Below, piece by piece: positions 1 through 9,760 of a DNA stretch of 64,000 bases (within the stretch, counting starts at the first letter, position 1; each line of letters opens with the position of its first letter). The notes beneath the pieces are model-generated. The model saw nothing but the letters and a program-made list of their open reading frames with translations. It searched no databases and was not told the origin of the DNA. Origin of the DNA: Pempheris klunzingeri (taxonomy: Eukaryota > Chordata > Actinopteri > Acropomatiformes > Pempheridae); contig NC_092025.1 in the NCBI RefSeq assembly GCF_042242105.1, positions 13,878,309-13,942,308 of the forward strand, read 5' to 3'. A program made the translations under genes and the position numbers.

Positions 1-128
1 GTCTAAACATATTGACATTTTTTTGATAGAACTAATGATATGACAACAATGTCAGACAATGTACAAGGACGTATGCGACAATATAACTCAATGCTTGATC
101 CTGAAATTTCCATCATACTGGTACAAAC

Positions 129-290
129 CTTGTACACTGCTGGCTGCCACAAACTTGGCTCCATCCAAGCTGGAAGCGCGGCCATCTTTGCTCTTCTTCA
201 TAGACTCCGGGATCAACTTAGCGCTCTGTTTCTTCACGTGGGGCGCCACCTTCTCTGCCACGTGTCCTGCCACCGTACTCACTCCATTTA
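129..290 (-). CDS. spart: spart coding exon 5 (last seen)
   Basis: 162 bases; TTACAG acceptor, GTTTGT donor. Contains APHVKKQSAKLIPES and FVAASSVQG. It leaves one base of a codon open, so the gene continues past the left edge. Confidence 0.92.
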
Positions 291-3200
291 CTGTAAGCAT
301 ACGCATTTATCACAATCAGGTTTATTTGCCAAGTATGTGAATAGATACGAGGAACTTGACTCCGGTTTATCTGCTGCTCTCATGTACTTACACATATCAG
401 ACACACAGAAAAGCAAGGACGACATAGCTGAACAAAGCAAACATAATGTAACTATACATGTACATGTAAATATAGATAAAAAAGTATATATGTAAAAAGA
501 ACTTCCGACAAAAAGACGCGACAGTAGGGCAAAGACCCAGAGTGTAAAGATGCTGGAAAAAATATGAGGTGATTATACAGCAGAAGCATACAGCTAGGTA
601 CATAGGCATATTAATCAAAAATACAGGTGACTCATGGCAAACATTGAGAGAAAAACACAAAAAAATCAAGCGTTTAAGAGTTTTCTTCAGCCATGTGGCT
701 TTGTACCATTTGCATGAATGATTACATCCTGTGTGGGATGATTTTTAGTCCTTACCCAAGAACTGGCTGACTCGCACAGCACCCCCGGTGGCCTGTTTAG
801 CCACCTGCAGACCTTTGGTGACACGGGGGTTGACCTCTGCAGGAGTTTCCTCAGGCGTGATGTGGTCCCGGATCTTGGCTGCTCCTTTATGAATGGCCCT
901 TCCGGTGGCCTCAGCTCCTTTTGCAAACTCTTGACTCAAACGTGTGGCTCCTGAAGACAGAAGTATTTGAGATGATGAGTGTACACTGGCAATATCATTG
1001 ATGGTTGTGTTGGTAAAGCATCTACTACAGGCAAATGAGGAGGTGGCTGGACAACATTTTTCTTGACTGCTGCAAAGGTAAACAATGCCCTCTAGTGGTC
1101 ATTGTTTGTACATAGGGGAACATCTACTGTATACACAGTCTGAACAACGCTGTGTGGTGATGTTTTGTTTTGTAGTTTTGCTTTACTGGGACTATCATTA
1201 TCAAACACACCTGACAAGATTCCTTGTGCCATCTTCTCACTCCATCCTGGAAGTGGTAGTTTTTCCTTCTCTGCTGGCACTGTCGGTTCTGCTTGGTCTT
1301 GTGGAGGACCAAGAGGGATTTTCTCACTCAGGTTGAGGACCTCTGACCCTGCCCCCTCTGGAGCCTGTCAGGAAACCCATTAAGTCATATGCTAAACAGT
1401 TGTCACAACAAGAAACACAGTAAGATGCTTTTAAAATGTGTATACACCCAAACAGGTAATCTACATTCCTGTGCCATGACTCAGGGAAAAGGAATTTTTT
1501 TTGACTATATTGTTCCTGCTGATGTGTCAAGAGAGAAAAGTGACACATGTACACATTGTATGTCTTACTACACTAATGCATTTAATGTTACGGCTTTATC
1601 GTATCACAAGGAACAGATTTTTACAATTGGAACAATGGATTCTACTGAACTACTACTTCGACATGCTCCTTTTCTCGCTCATTTTGTTCCATTGACTCCA
1701 CCTACATGCATACCCACCCTTACATCTGCTCCACACTGACTCCACAGCAAACACTGACCTGGACCCTGAGTTCTACAAGCTGCGAAAGGACGTCCTGAAA
1801 CATCTCTCGGTCAACAGCAGGTAGTTCAGAGGACAACACTATGCCCACGTAGGACCCTGGCGTCCCTGCCAAGGAGTCAGGGAACATGAAGATCCCAGAG
1901 TTAGCCAGCAGCACTGGAGTGTCGGCTGTCAGCGGGTACAGCCAGTCACACACCTTGAAAACACAAAGTCACACAAAAATAAGGAGGTTAGGAAAGATGG
2001 AGGCCAGAAGGTCAGAAGTTATCAGCCATGTACCAATATCACCAAAGAGGATGAATGTAATTGAACCAATTACCTGTTGTAGTTAGTTTAAATGAACTTA
2101 GACATAGAAGCAGGACATGACGGCTTCCGCTGAGTACTTATTTGTTTTCTAAAGGTCAGTTCACAACACGTGAGCTGGAAATCATTCCATGTCCAGTGCT
2201 ATTTTCCCAATTAATATATATTAACATGTGTGAAAGGTGCTTTCTGACATGTGAGAGCCTGAGGTTTGTGTCAGACTGTTTGTCTTTTAAAGCATGGAAA
2301 AGCATTGTAATTTCCCAGCGAGCACAGTGTTCCCCCGTCCCTTTTGGCCCAATGTTTTCCCCTCTCAAAGACACATTACAGGATTTTAGCCCCATCAGGC
2401 CTTGTGTCAGTCATCTGCACAGACATAATACAGATACAGATTTGGTGCTCCATCGTCCCACTGGTATGCCGCCTGACAGAGTGACCCCTGTGACGGCGCA
2501 GGACATTGACCAGCAGCACAACAGAAGCGCAGAGTCATCTGTTAATGGGACCATTGTCTTGCTGGGAAACAAAGCTGGGCCAGAACACGGGAGAGCAGCC
2601 TGGTCTGGTGGGAAACAGAGTTGCACTGCAGTACACAGCACAGCATAATATGCGCTTTGTAGAGGTGCCAGAATACATTATTATTATTGTTATTCATGTT
2701 TTATATTGAATAAATACAATAGCAAACAGATGGAAATTAAGAAACTGGGATTAAGTCCTTGGCATATAGGCATAGTGGAGTGTAACACTGCCCAAACATA
2801 AATACAACAGATTTGCCAAGGGACAGCTCAAATTAAACACTGTTAGAAAAAAAAAGGTTTCAGCATTTGGCCAACTAATCTCATCTGCTACAGTAAGGAC
2901 ATAAAGGCACTTATGACATTGGAACTAGAGCCAAAATAACCTATATAAAATAACCTATAAACTAATCAATAAGCTGTTTGCCTCAAAATTAAACTATTTG
3001 GATAATCGACTGAATTATAAACTGAACGTGTCTGTATTTTGGACTGTTGGTTGACATTTGGTCACGTTGGGCTCTTTTGTAGACCTAGATTACAACGACA
3101 ATAATCATTAGTTGCGACCCTAACTGTAATGTCCTTAACCAGTTAACAAAATATGAATAAATGCAGGTCAATAACAAAATGTTACATCCACGTCACCTTT

Positions 3201-4319
3201 TAAAGCTCAGTTTTGACATGTTTTGTCAAACTCGAATCGGACAAGGGCAACATGTATGAGGATACATCACCAAGACAGCCCCACTATTTGTAAGCAGAGG
3301 ACTGCTTAGTAACTATAACTCATACTTACATAAACATAATGGCTGTGATGAAGTGGTTTCACTTAGGGTAGTATGCTGTTCACACCTACTCACCTCTAGG
3401 ACACACGCCCAAGGAAAATGCCTTGTAAACATACCCACTCCCTCAGGCAGACAGATACTTTATTGTGACATGCACTTATTATAACATGCTGCGTACTCAC
3501 ATGTAGAAATGCTGAGGATCTTCCAGCAGTGGAAACTTTCTGCTGACTGTCAAATGTGATGATGCGAAGGTAGCCTGGGTAAGACAGAGAGCTGACCTGC
3601 CCATTGGGTGCCACGAAAAACATCTGCACCCCAGAGGGGATGAAAAGCAGCTCGTTCCCATCTCCTCCTCCTCCTGCTGCCACTGCTGCTGCTCCAGTTT
3701 GCTTTCCTGACCCGAAGCTGTCTCCCGCGGGACCATAAGCCAGGCTGCGGTGGCCGGCTGTTGGCTGTAGTGAGTACTCTGGAGGCTGGTCCCCTGAGTT
3801 AGCCATGGCTGTAGTTCCTGAAGCCGCTGCAGGGAGTGTGTGAGCGTGCAAAACGGCAGGGGAAGGGGGCCTGGGAGGGGTTGTTTTGGCAGGTGGGGTT
3901 ATGTTCTGGGTGGCAGCAGGGACGGTGGGGTACAGATGGTGGAGGGAGCTTTTTGGAGGCTGACTGCTTGGTGCCAGGTCTGGATAAAGACTGGGAGGGA
4001 GATCCATCAACAGTCGGCTCCTCTGGCCTCCCGCTGTCAGCTGAGAGGTCTCCAGGTCAGAGAGGTGGGCGTTGACCGTCGTCAAGGTGTCCCTCATCTT
4101 CTTCTGAAGCTGCTTGGCCGTGTCCCAGGCCACTCCCTGCTGCTTCTCCCCTCCACTGGGGACTTCTAGTCCTTGGATAAGGTGCTTTTGGCCTTTCCTG
4201 TAATACACCAGGGCCTCCGCTCTTTTCCCGGCCTCTTCAGCGGCCAGCCCACGGCTCAGGGAATAAAACGCCAACTCATACTGGTCCTTGATGACCAGCA
4301 GCTCAGAAGGCTCAGCCAT
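129..4319 (-). CDS. spart: spartin, 3'-truncated by the window edge
   Basis: Spartin (SPG20, Troyer syndrome protein in people) works on endosomes, lipid droplets and in cytokinesis. Five coding exons chain in frame (4319-3501, 1953-1759, 1364-1211, 950-756, 290-129), giving about 508 residues. Residues about 8-86 are an MIT domain, the ESCRT-III-binding module. A proline-rich linker follows, with a PPEY motif at 179-182; the mammalian protein has a PPxY motif at the same place that binds WW-domain ubiquitin ligases. Residues from about 225 match the conserved block before the senescence domain (LFIPSGVQMFF, YPGYLRI), and the last two exons hold the start of that domain (KGAEATGRAIHKGA, VAPHVKK, AASSVQG). 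The ATG at 4319 follows directly on an acceptor. The linker before the senescence domain is much shorter than in human. The final exons, expected after AASSVQG, lie left of position 1. Confidence 0.95.
756..950 (-). CDS. spart: spart coding exon 4 (senescence domain)
   Basis: 195 bases entered after a CTTCAG acceptor and left by GTAAGG. Contains KGAEATGRAIHKGA, VTKGLQVAKQATGGA and VSQFL, as in vertebrate spartins. Confidence 0.93.
1211..1364 (-). CDS. spart: spart coding exon 3 (linker and start of senescence domain)
   Basis: 154 bases ending in phase 1 at a GTGTGT donor. It codes for a short acidic and proline-rich linker, then LPGWSEKMAQGILSG, the block that opens the senescence domain. 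Confidence 0.9.
1759..1953 (-). CDS. spart: spart coding exon 2
   Basis: 65 codons, phase 0 at both ends, from VCDWLYPL through GIVLSSELP to ELRVQ. The acceptor reads TTTTCAAG and the donor GTCAGT. Confidence 0.93.
1954..3500 (-). other. spart intron of 1.5 kb
   Basis: AT-rich intron. The 168-codon plus-strand frame at 2142-2648 shows no family resemblance or splice context. I see no repeat or nested gene here. Confidence 0.7.
3501..4319 (-). CDS. spart: spart coding exon 1 (MIT domain, PPEY)
   Basis: Begins with the ATG, preceded by an acceptor (ctcag at 4324-4320), and codes for 273 residues. It ends in phase 0 at a GTGAGT donor. Next residues VCDWLY continue the human order. Confidence 0.95.
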
Positions 4320-4938
4320 ACTGAGGAGTACACGGGATACAGACTAGAACGGAGGCAGAGAGGACATCAAGAGGGATATCTCCAAAGTGAGACAGAAGTT
4401 GTAATTCTCAGACATATTTAGATGAGAAACATTAATTATTAGTTTCAACTACAACATAAAAACATTAAACATTGAGTTATCATGGACAACAGTTTGTTTT
4501 TGGGCCTAATGGTTTTAAAAATGAACACTTCAGGTGGTTGGATGGGAGACAGCTGGGGTTATAAAAGGAACAGAAACAAAACAATGGGAATAAAGGATGA
4601 AGGGTACAGTGAGACAGAGTGTGTAGGCGACCTGTCAGCAGGATAAACCTGGTGGAACAACAAGGAAACGAAAAGAAAAGCAGGTGACATGGGTAGTCTG
4701 GGTGGATGAGTTAAAGCGGGGGAAAAAATCTCTGTAATGTGATTGTTGTTGGCGGCTCAAATGGCGAACACATCAGGTTTTACCTGAACAACAAGCCTCC
4801 GTCAGTGGAAACTCTGCCTAGACTGACATTTAAAAACACTATTACTCATTTATTCTTCACCTCAGAGTTACCTTTGAGACTTCACGCATGACCACTGGAC
4901 AGCAAATAATAACATTTCTATTTAAATCTCTGGCTTAC

Positions 4939-5170
4939 CTTGACAGCCAAACTTTAGTATCCCGGAGCAGTAACAAATAAATGAATAAAATAAATAAAAC
5001 GAACAATAAATTTCTGAAAGTCCTTATCTCAGTTTTGGACACTTCTTCTGAACTTTCTTCTTCTGAAATGTCTACTCATCTGTGCTCATTTCTCTCACTG
5101 CTTTAATCTGCCGCTCCTCCAGTGGTTACACCCATCACTCAACCACCGACTGTCATGACTTCCGGTCAGC
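4939..5170 (-). other. spart: probable non-coding first exon of spart
   Basis: A CAAG|GTAAGC donor on the minus strand at 4938-4937 pairs well with the acceptor just before the ATG at 4319. The upstream limit is a guess based on the promoter motif near 5160. Transcript data would settle the start. Confidence 0.4.
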
Positions 5171-5180
5171 ACTTTCAAAA
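5150..5180 (-). promoter_or_regulatory. candidate spart promoter with ETS motif
   Basis: The minus strand reads GACCGGAAGT at 5167-5158, a consensus ETS/GABP site of the kind common in housekeeping promoters. It lies just upstream of the inferred first exon. There is no clear TATA box. Confidence 0.35.
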
Positions 5181-5645
5181 TAAAACCTACAGCCTGCACA
5201 TTGAAATACTGATCATTTCTATAAAAAACTTTATAAGACGGAATCTGAGATAAATTGAAAAAAAAAAAACAACACTTTTTCTTTCAGTGTTGTAATTTGA
5301 ATTCGTAATATGTTTTGATCCCCTCACACACATATAATCTACTCACTCACTGATTCTGCATACATCGAGGTGGGACATCGAACATGAAAAAATGAACTCA
5401 CAAATACTTTAAAACATCATGGAAGATGTTGTAATTTATGATTTAGGTAAAGACAACATCAGTTTGAGCAAAATACGAGTATATATTTTTAATGATGATT
5501 TACCAGCTTTAAAAACCTTTTCGCATGAATATTTGCAGGTATTAAAATTCTTATGTTTTAAGGTTGTTATGGCATTTGGCGGTACAGTAAGTTGTGTTTG
5601 TTTTGTTCTCAGTCTGATTATGTTCTGGCAGAAGAGTCAAATGAG

Positions 5646-5709
5646 TCAGACGGTGGAGCATATGAAAGGCAGAACAGGCGGTGGAGTAATCAATGAAACA
5701 CGACAATAC
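5646..5709 (-). CDS. ccna1: ccna1 exon 9 (C terminus)
   Basis: 64 bases after a TTTGCAG acceptor, coding [15 protein letters not shown] and a short tail, then TGA at 5648-5646. This small exon gives the usual A-cyclin ending. Confidence 0.88.
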
Positions 5710-8570
5710 CTGCAAACAGAGAAATAAGACAACCATTCAGAGACGTAAAATTGTGTCTTGAATGCATTAATAAACCCAGACAAACTGTAGGCACATAAAA
5801 TAACCTAGACGCCTGTAGTTCAGTTGTCTCAACTAAACCTCACTTTGAACTCTTATATTTTTCCCTGGTGGCTTGTTGTGGGCGACTCTCTGCACCGATG
5901 TAAAGCTTGTGGAGGTCCGTCAGGCAGGGCACAATTTCAGCCATGGTATAACCAGTAAAGGCACACAAGGAACTGGGCTGAAATATGAAAAAAAACAGAA
6001 CCAAAAGAGTTGTTTTTTGGCTAATTTCTTGAGAAATTGTCTTAAAAAAGGACACTAAGACAACAATCTGGGCAAACTTACCCAGAGAGATTTGTTGTTT
6101 ACAGTGTACGTGGCTAGGCAGTAAGCTCCAGCTGCCACTATAGATGGAGTGTACTGAAGGAATGGATCAATTTCCAGCAGGCTCAGCTCTGCCACATACT
6201 AGACTCAAAAACAAAACACATCATCAAATCAAAATATGATCCAGTGACATTGATGTGTCACTTCAAAGGCAGCGAGCATAAACCTATGGTCTGATTTTGC
6301 TCACCAGGGCGAGGTTCTCCGTGCTGGCACAGACAGAGTGGATGGACATGAACAGTTGAAGGAACTGGTTTGTGGTGGGGGCCGCCATATTGAAAGCCAG
6401 CACTGTCAGGAAAACATGCTCCATCCGAACCAACTGCTTCTTGGTGTAGGTGCTGTCTGTGGTGTACACAAACTCGTTCAGCTCCGGAGGGAAGATCTCC
6501 TCAAATTTTCTACAAGGTGACAGATCAGGGGACATGAGGTTGTAAAATGCCATCAATCCTCGAGTCAGTGCTTCTCCATCAGGTGGATTCTTTCTATGAC
6601 AAATGAATGACTGGACAGGAGAAGGCAGGAAATTTTTAGAAACGCAAACGTGCTTACGCAGCAATCAGTAAAGCAGCCGTGCCGACCAGCTGCAGCTTGC
6701 CCCGCTTCACATGCGCTGTGCCGGAGAGAAAGCGGTCCAAGTAGTTGACAGCAAGCTGAAGAGTTTCAGAACGAAGCTTGTACTCCTGGACGACTTCCAC
6801 CAGCCAGTCCACCAGGATGACCCGCATGCCGTTGGTGATCTCTGGGTGTCTTTCTAAGTAGCCCGGCCTCGGCCTGAACCTCATCTGCCGTTATAGACAA
6901 AAAGACAAAAGCAGTTATCATGAGGCATTTGCAGTGACCTGAGGAGTCAAACCTCATAACTACCACGCATCCTATGCTGCCCATACACTGTGGTATGAAA
7001 GAATTCAGTGCTCATAGTTTAGATGATTTCACACTTCATTCTCCCGCAAGTGCTGGTAAATGTCCTCTGCATACTGGGAGACACACAGCGCCTCCTCAGA
7101 CATCAGGGATTTATCCGGTTCAGACTGCATAGACACATTCTGGCATGGACCTGCAAGAGTAAACAGAAGGTGCGTGACGAGCATGCAGGCAGAACAAGAA
7201 AATACAGTTTTTGTAATTGCCAAACTCACCTGAACTCAGTTCCAGCAGGAGTCTCAAATCTTCATTTTGCAGGGCAGCATTTTCGGCATCTAGGTAATAG
7301 CTGTCTGAGACCGCTTCTTGACCAGAAGCGGCGAGAACAACTTCACAGGCCTCTTCGACATACACATCATAGCTGGAACTGGAGGGACAGCCAAGGAAGG
7401 TGAGCTGGGAGCCGTCTGAGATTGAACTGCGTTTGGAGAATTGGCTTCCCTGTAGAGAAAAATGGGTCAACATGATTGCCACTTAAAGTTGACACGTGAA
7501 TGTGCTGTGAGGAGGGAAAGGTAATTCTCTCACTGTGCCTGTCCCACTTACCTGACTGAGGGACCGACCACGCTGCTCATTTTCTGATAGCACACCCAAC
7601 ACTGTCCGCTGCTTGGCCCGCTGGACCTGCAGTGCATCTGTTTTGCTTGAAGGTGGAATATTTTCTTTACTGGTGTGACTGCCGCAATGGGCATTCATGC
7701 TAAAGTTCATCTTTAAGCAAGAAGATGGGGAAAGATAAAGTTAAACAAAAAATAACAGTAAATAACAGGTAAATAAATCATTACATTTGCACCTGAAAAG
7801 TGAGCCATATTATGTTGTAAGAGCATACACTTTCATTTTATACAGATTAATTACGGTGATTATGATTTAAACATAAGACAATATAGATCTATTAGTTGTG
7901 GTTCCCGTCACGAGGGTCGTGACAACAAAAGCAGGATAATTAGAATTATACCAAACAAGAAAAAAAAAAATCACAAGCACACATATTGTGTAATTTTTCC
8001 CCCCATATTTTCAAATATTTGTTTCTTATTGTGAAATACCAGATTGTTTCAGCTCTCAAATCTGTGTGTTACAATGATTTCATGGCAACACATAGATTTA
8101 CACAACCTGTAATAAGTAACTAAGAAGACATCGCTTTACTTGGAGGCTCTCAAAACAAAAAAGTTGGAGCAGCAGAGTATTGGTTAGTTCTTTGCTTCAT
8201 GGCTTCCCTGGCCAGAGCACAGTGTCTAAACAGGGCTACAACCAGCAACAATTTTCATTATTGACTGATTTTTAATAAAATGCCAGAGAATAGTGGAAAA
8301 ACACCCATCATACATTGCCAAGAGCCAAGACTGATGTATTCAAACAGCTTGTTTGCATTTCACTGCAGTGAAGGTGTCAGAAACATCATTACCATGGTTA
8401 CAAGCCTGTCAGATAGCCAAGCTCAGACCGCAGAGGAGGAGAGCAAGGCTGCACACTGAGTGCATCAGGTGAGGTGAGGTGTATGACAGAAACAAAAGCC
8501 CAACTAAGGTTTTTCTCTCGGTGTGAATCTTAAACAGTCCATCATCTGCTCCTAACTGCAAACTCACCAT
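5646..8570 (-). CDS. ccna1: cyclin A1
   Basis: A-type cyclin, the activating partner of CDK1 and CDK2; cyclin A1 is chiefly a germline and meiotic form. Eight exons from 7710 down to 5646 give 413 residues, plus one extra Met if translation starts at the ATG ending exon 1 (8570-8568). The N terminus has a KEN box at residues 15-17 and a D-box ([10 protein letters not shown], about 35-44), both APC/C degrons. The cyclin box carries [12 protein letters not shown] at about 185-196, including the hydrophobic-patch MRVIL, then [18 protein letters not shown] and the second cyclin fold. The C terminus ([11 protein letters not shown]) comes from a small last exon and matches the A-cyclin ending. I call A1 rather than A2 from its place between spart and sertm1 and the RTVLG N terminus. 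In human this gene points away from SPART; here both are on the minus strand. Confidence 0.95.
5844..5977 (-). CDS. ccna1: ccna1 exon 8
   Basis: From [19 protein letters not shown] to REKYKSSK. The frame would hit a stop at once if read through, but a GTGAGG donor falls just before it and joins to the last exon. Confidence 0.93.
6082..6198 (-). CDS. ccna1: ccna1 exon 7
   Basis: 39 codons starting [16 protein letters not shown] and ending TVNNKSLW, the C-terminal cyclin fold. GTAAGT donor. Confidence 0.93.
6305..6509 (-). CDS. ccna1: ccna1 exon 6 (cyclin box, second half)
   Basis: 205 bases from KFEEIFPPE through [15 protein letters not shown] to TENLAL. TTGTAG acceptor, GTGAGC donor. Confidence 0.95.
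6658..6884 (-). CDS. ccna1: ccna1 exon 5 (cyclin box, first half)
   Basis: 227 bases with the signature [12 protein letters not shown] and [13 protein letters not shown]. The acceptor is CGGCAG and the donor GTAAGC. Confidence 0.95.
7035..7150 (-). CDS. ccna1: ccna1 exon 4
   Basis: Ends in [14 protein letters not shown], matching the human segment just before the cyclin box. The donor GTGTGA is weak, but it is the only one that joins to MRFRPRP in frame. Confidence 0.87.
7230..7449 (-). CDS. ccna1: ccna1 exon 3
   Basis: 220 bases, CTACAG acceptor and GTGAGT donor. Codes for the acidic, Ser-rich, low-conservation stretch before the cyclin box. Confidence 0.9.
7552..7710 (-). CDS. ccna1: ccna1 exon 2 (KEN box and D-box)
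   Basis: 53 codons in phase 0, starting directly with ATG after a CTTAAAG acceptor. Contains SKENIPP and [10 protein letters not shown]. The donor is GTAAGT. Confidence 0.92.
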
Positions 8571-8700
8571 ATCAGGATCACCGTGAGGAGCAGCTTAACG
8601 CTTGGTGCCGGCACCAAGGTGGGAAACCTGGAAACCTGTGCGGCCTAAGCGGACTAACTAACAGTCACTTTCTGATTTGTTGCGTGTTTCGGGGAGAAAC
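8568..8700 (-). other. ccna1: ccna1 exon 1, mostly 5' UTR
   Basis: A GTGAGT donor at 8567 follows the bases ATG at 8570-8568. An in-frame TAA lies a few codons upstream, so that ATG is the first possible start. It joins in frame to the ATG that opens the next exon. The upstream limit is approximate. Confidence 0.55.
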
Positions 8701-8819
8701 AGCGACCTCTCGCGGCGGCCAAGCGGCTTGAATGAGCTTCCTGTGTGTCCGATGTTGGTCCAGAGTTTTCTTTTTCTCTTCAGGTTACCTTGAAAACTGA
8801 TCAGCTGATTCCTCCGAAC

Positions 8820-8900
8820 GGCTCTCCATCCAATCACGTGCTCGGACGCAACAGCTGACAGTCGACGACGTCGTGCGTCAGGAATCCCTCATTGGATTTA
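8820..8900 (-). promoter_or_regulatory. candidate ccna1 promoter (CCAAT boxes, E-box, CRE-like)
   Basis: CCAAT occurs at 8830-8834, directly followed by a CACGTG E-box at 8835-8840. A minus-strand CCAAT lies at 8895-8891, and GACGTC and TGCGTCA sit at 8867-8880. Such clusters fit a cell-cycle promoter; usage is inferred from position just upstream of exon 1. Confidence 0.5.
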
Positions 8901-9539
8901 CCTGAGCCACAATGAACTCCAATTAAAATAGATTAATTTTTGGGTGAACAAGAGTTCTGTCTTCAGGTAGTCTTGCAGAGTTCTGCATGACTACCTCAAG
9001 TACAGGATCCTCTAAACTCTGCATGATGTGGTTACCCAGACTGTGGCCTGTAGAGCCTCACATGGGTGCTCCAACTTTCCACTGCTTGCACCTGGAAGGA
9101 AGACAGAAGAGTTGGATTGGAGATCTAATAACAGGATAGCAAGAGGACTGCTGGGGTTTACTCCAGCTGCTGTTTCTAAATTGAAATGAGCATTTTACTC
9201 TGAAGTAAACTTGCACATAGTTTGGACACCAAATCGCTGTTTCCTCACCATATAAGTGACATGAGGTGTTTATCACTGATGATATTAATATCTCTTTCGA
9301 CTTCAGTTTTTATTAAATCTTTATATTATTCTTGGCAAATTCTTCAGTCTGAAGATGAGATGCCTCAGCAAAAAGCCAATCTTACAGTTTTCATGGATGT
9401 GGAGACTTACTTTATACTTCTTTTAAAAAAAAAATCAGAACAAAAAAGTAATCTTAACACGGTGTTTTAACTTTAATTCCTAGATTGCCTGTTGAAATAC
9501 ACTCCCAGATTTCATTAGAGGAACATACCTCTGGCTATT

Positions 9540-9760
9540 TTATTAACTTTAATTATTTTAATATTTTTTTAGCTGTTATTTGAACAGGGAGGGCCAGTGA
9601 GAGCAAGCTCTCTTTTACAATAACACCCTGATTACAGTACAAAGAAAACAATACAAACATGAGAAAGCTACGGTGTACATTGACAATTGTCTCAGACAAA
9701 CAGGCCAAGGACATAAGGGGCAATATCGATTTACTGCTACATGTCAATCAGAGATTTAAA
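9540..9760 (-). mobile_element. probable 3' tail of a teleost LINE (relic)
   Basis: Read on the minus strand, a hydrophobic short frame ends near TGTAATCAGGGTGTTATTGT, then AAAAGAGAGCTTGCTCTCAC, then TGGCCCTCCCTGTTCAAATAA. This closely resembles the 3' ends of fish non-LTR retrotransposons (TGTAAATGAGAA-TTGTTCTCAATGG, CCTGGTTAAATAAAGG). No reverse transcriptase remains. From memory of the motif only. Confidence 0.45.

Noticed and set aside
40..495. 151-codon plus-strand frame
   Set aside because: Lies antisense to the last spart exon; no family resemblance.
2142..2648. 168-codon plus-strand frame in a spart intron
   Set aside because: No domain, no splice context, AT-rich composition like the rest of the intron.
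5646..8570. Identity as ccna2
   Set aside because: Position between spart and sertm1 and the RTVLG N terminus favour cyclin A1.
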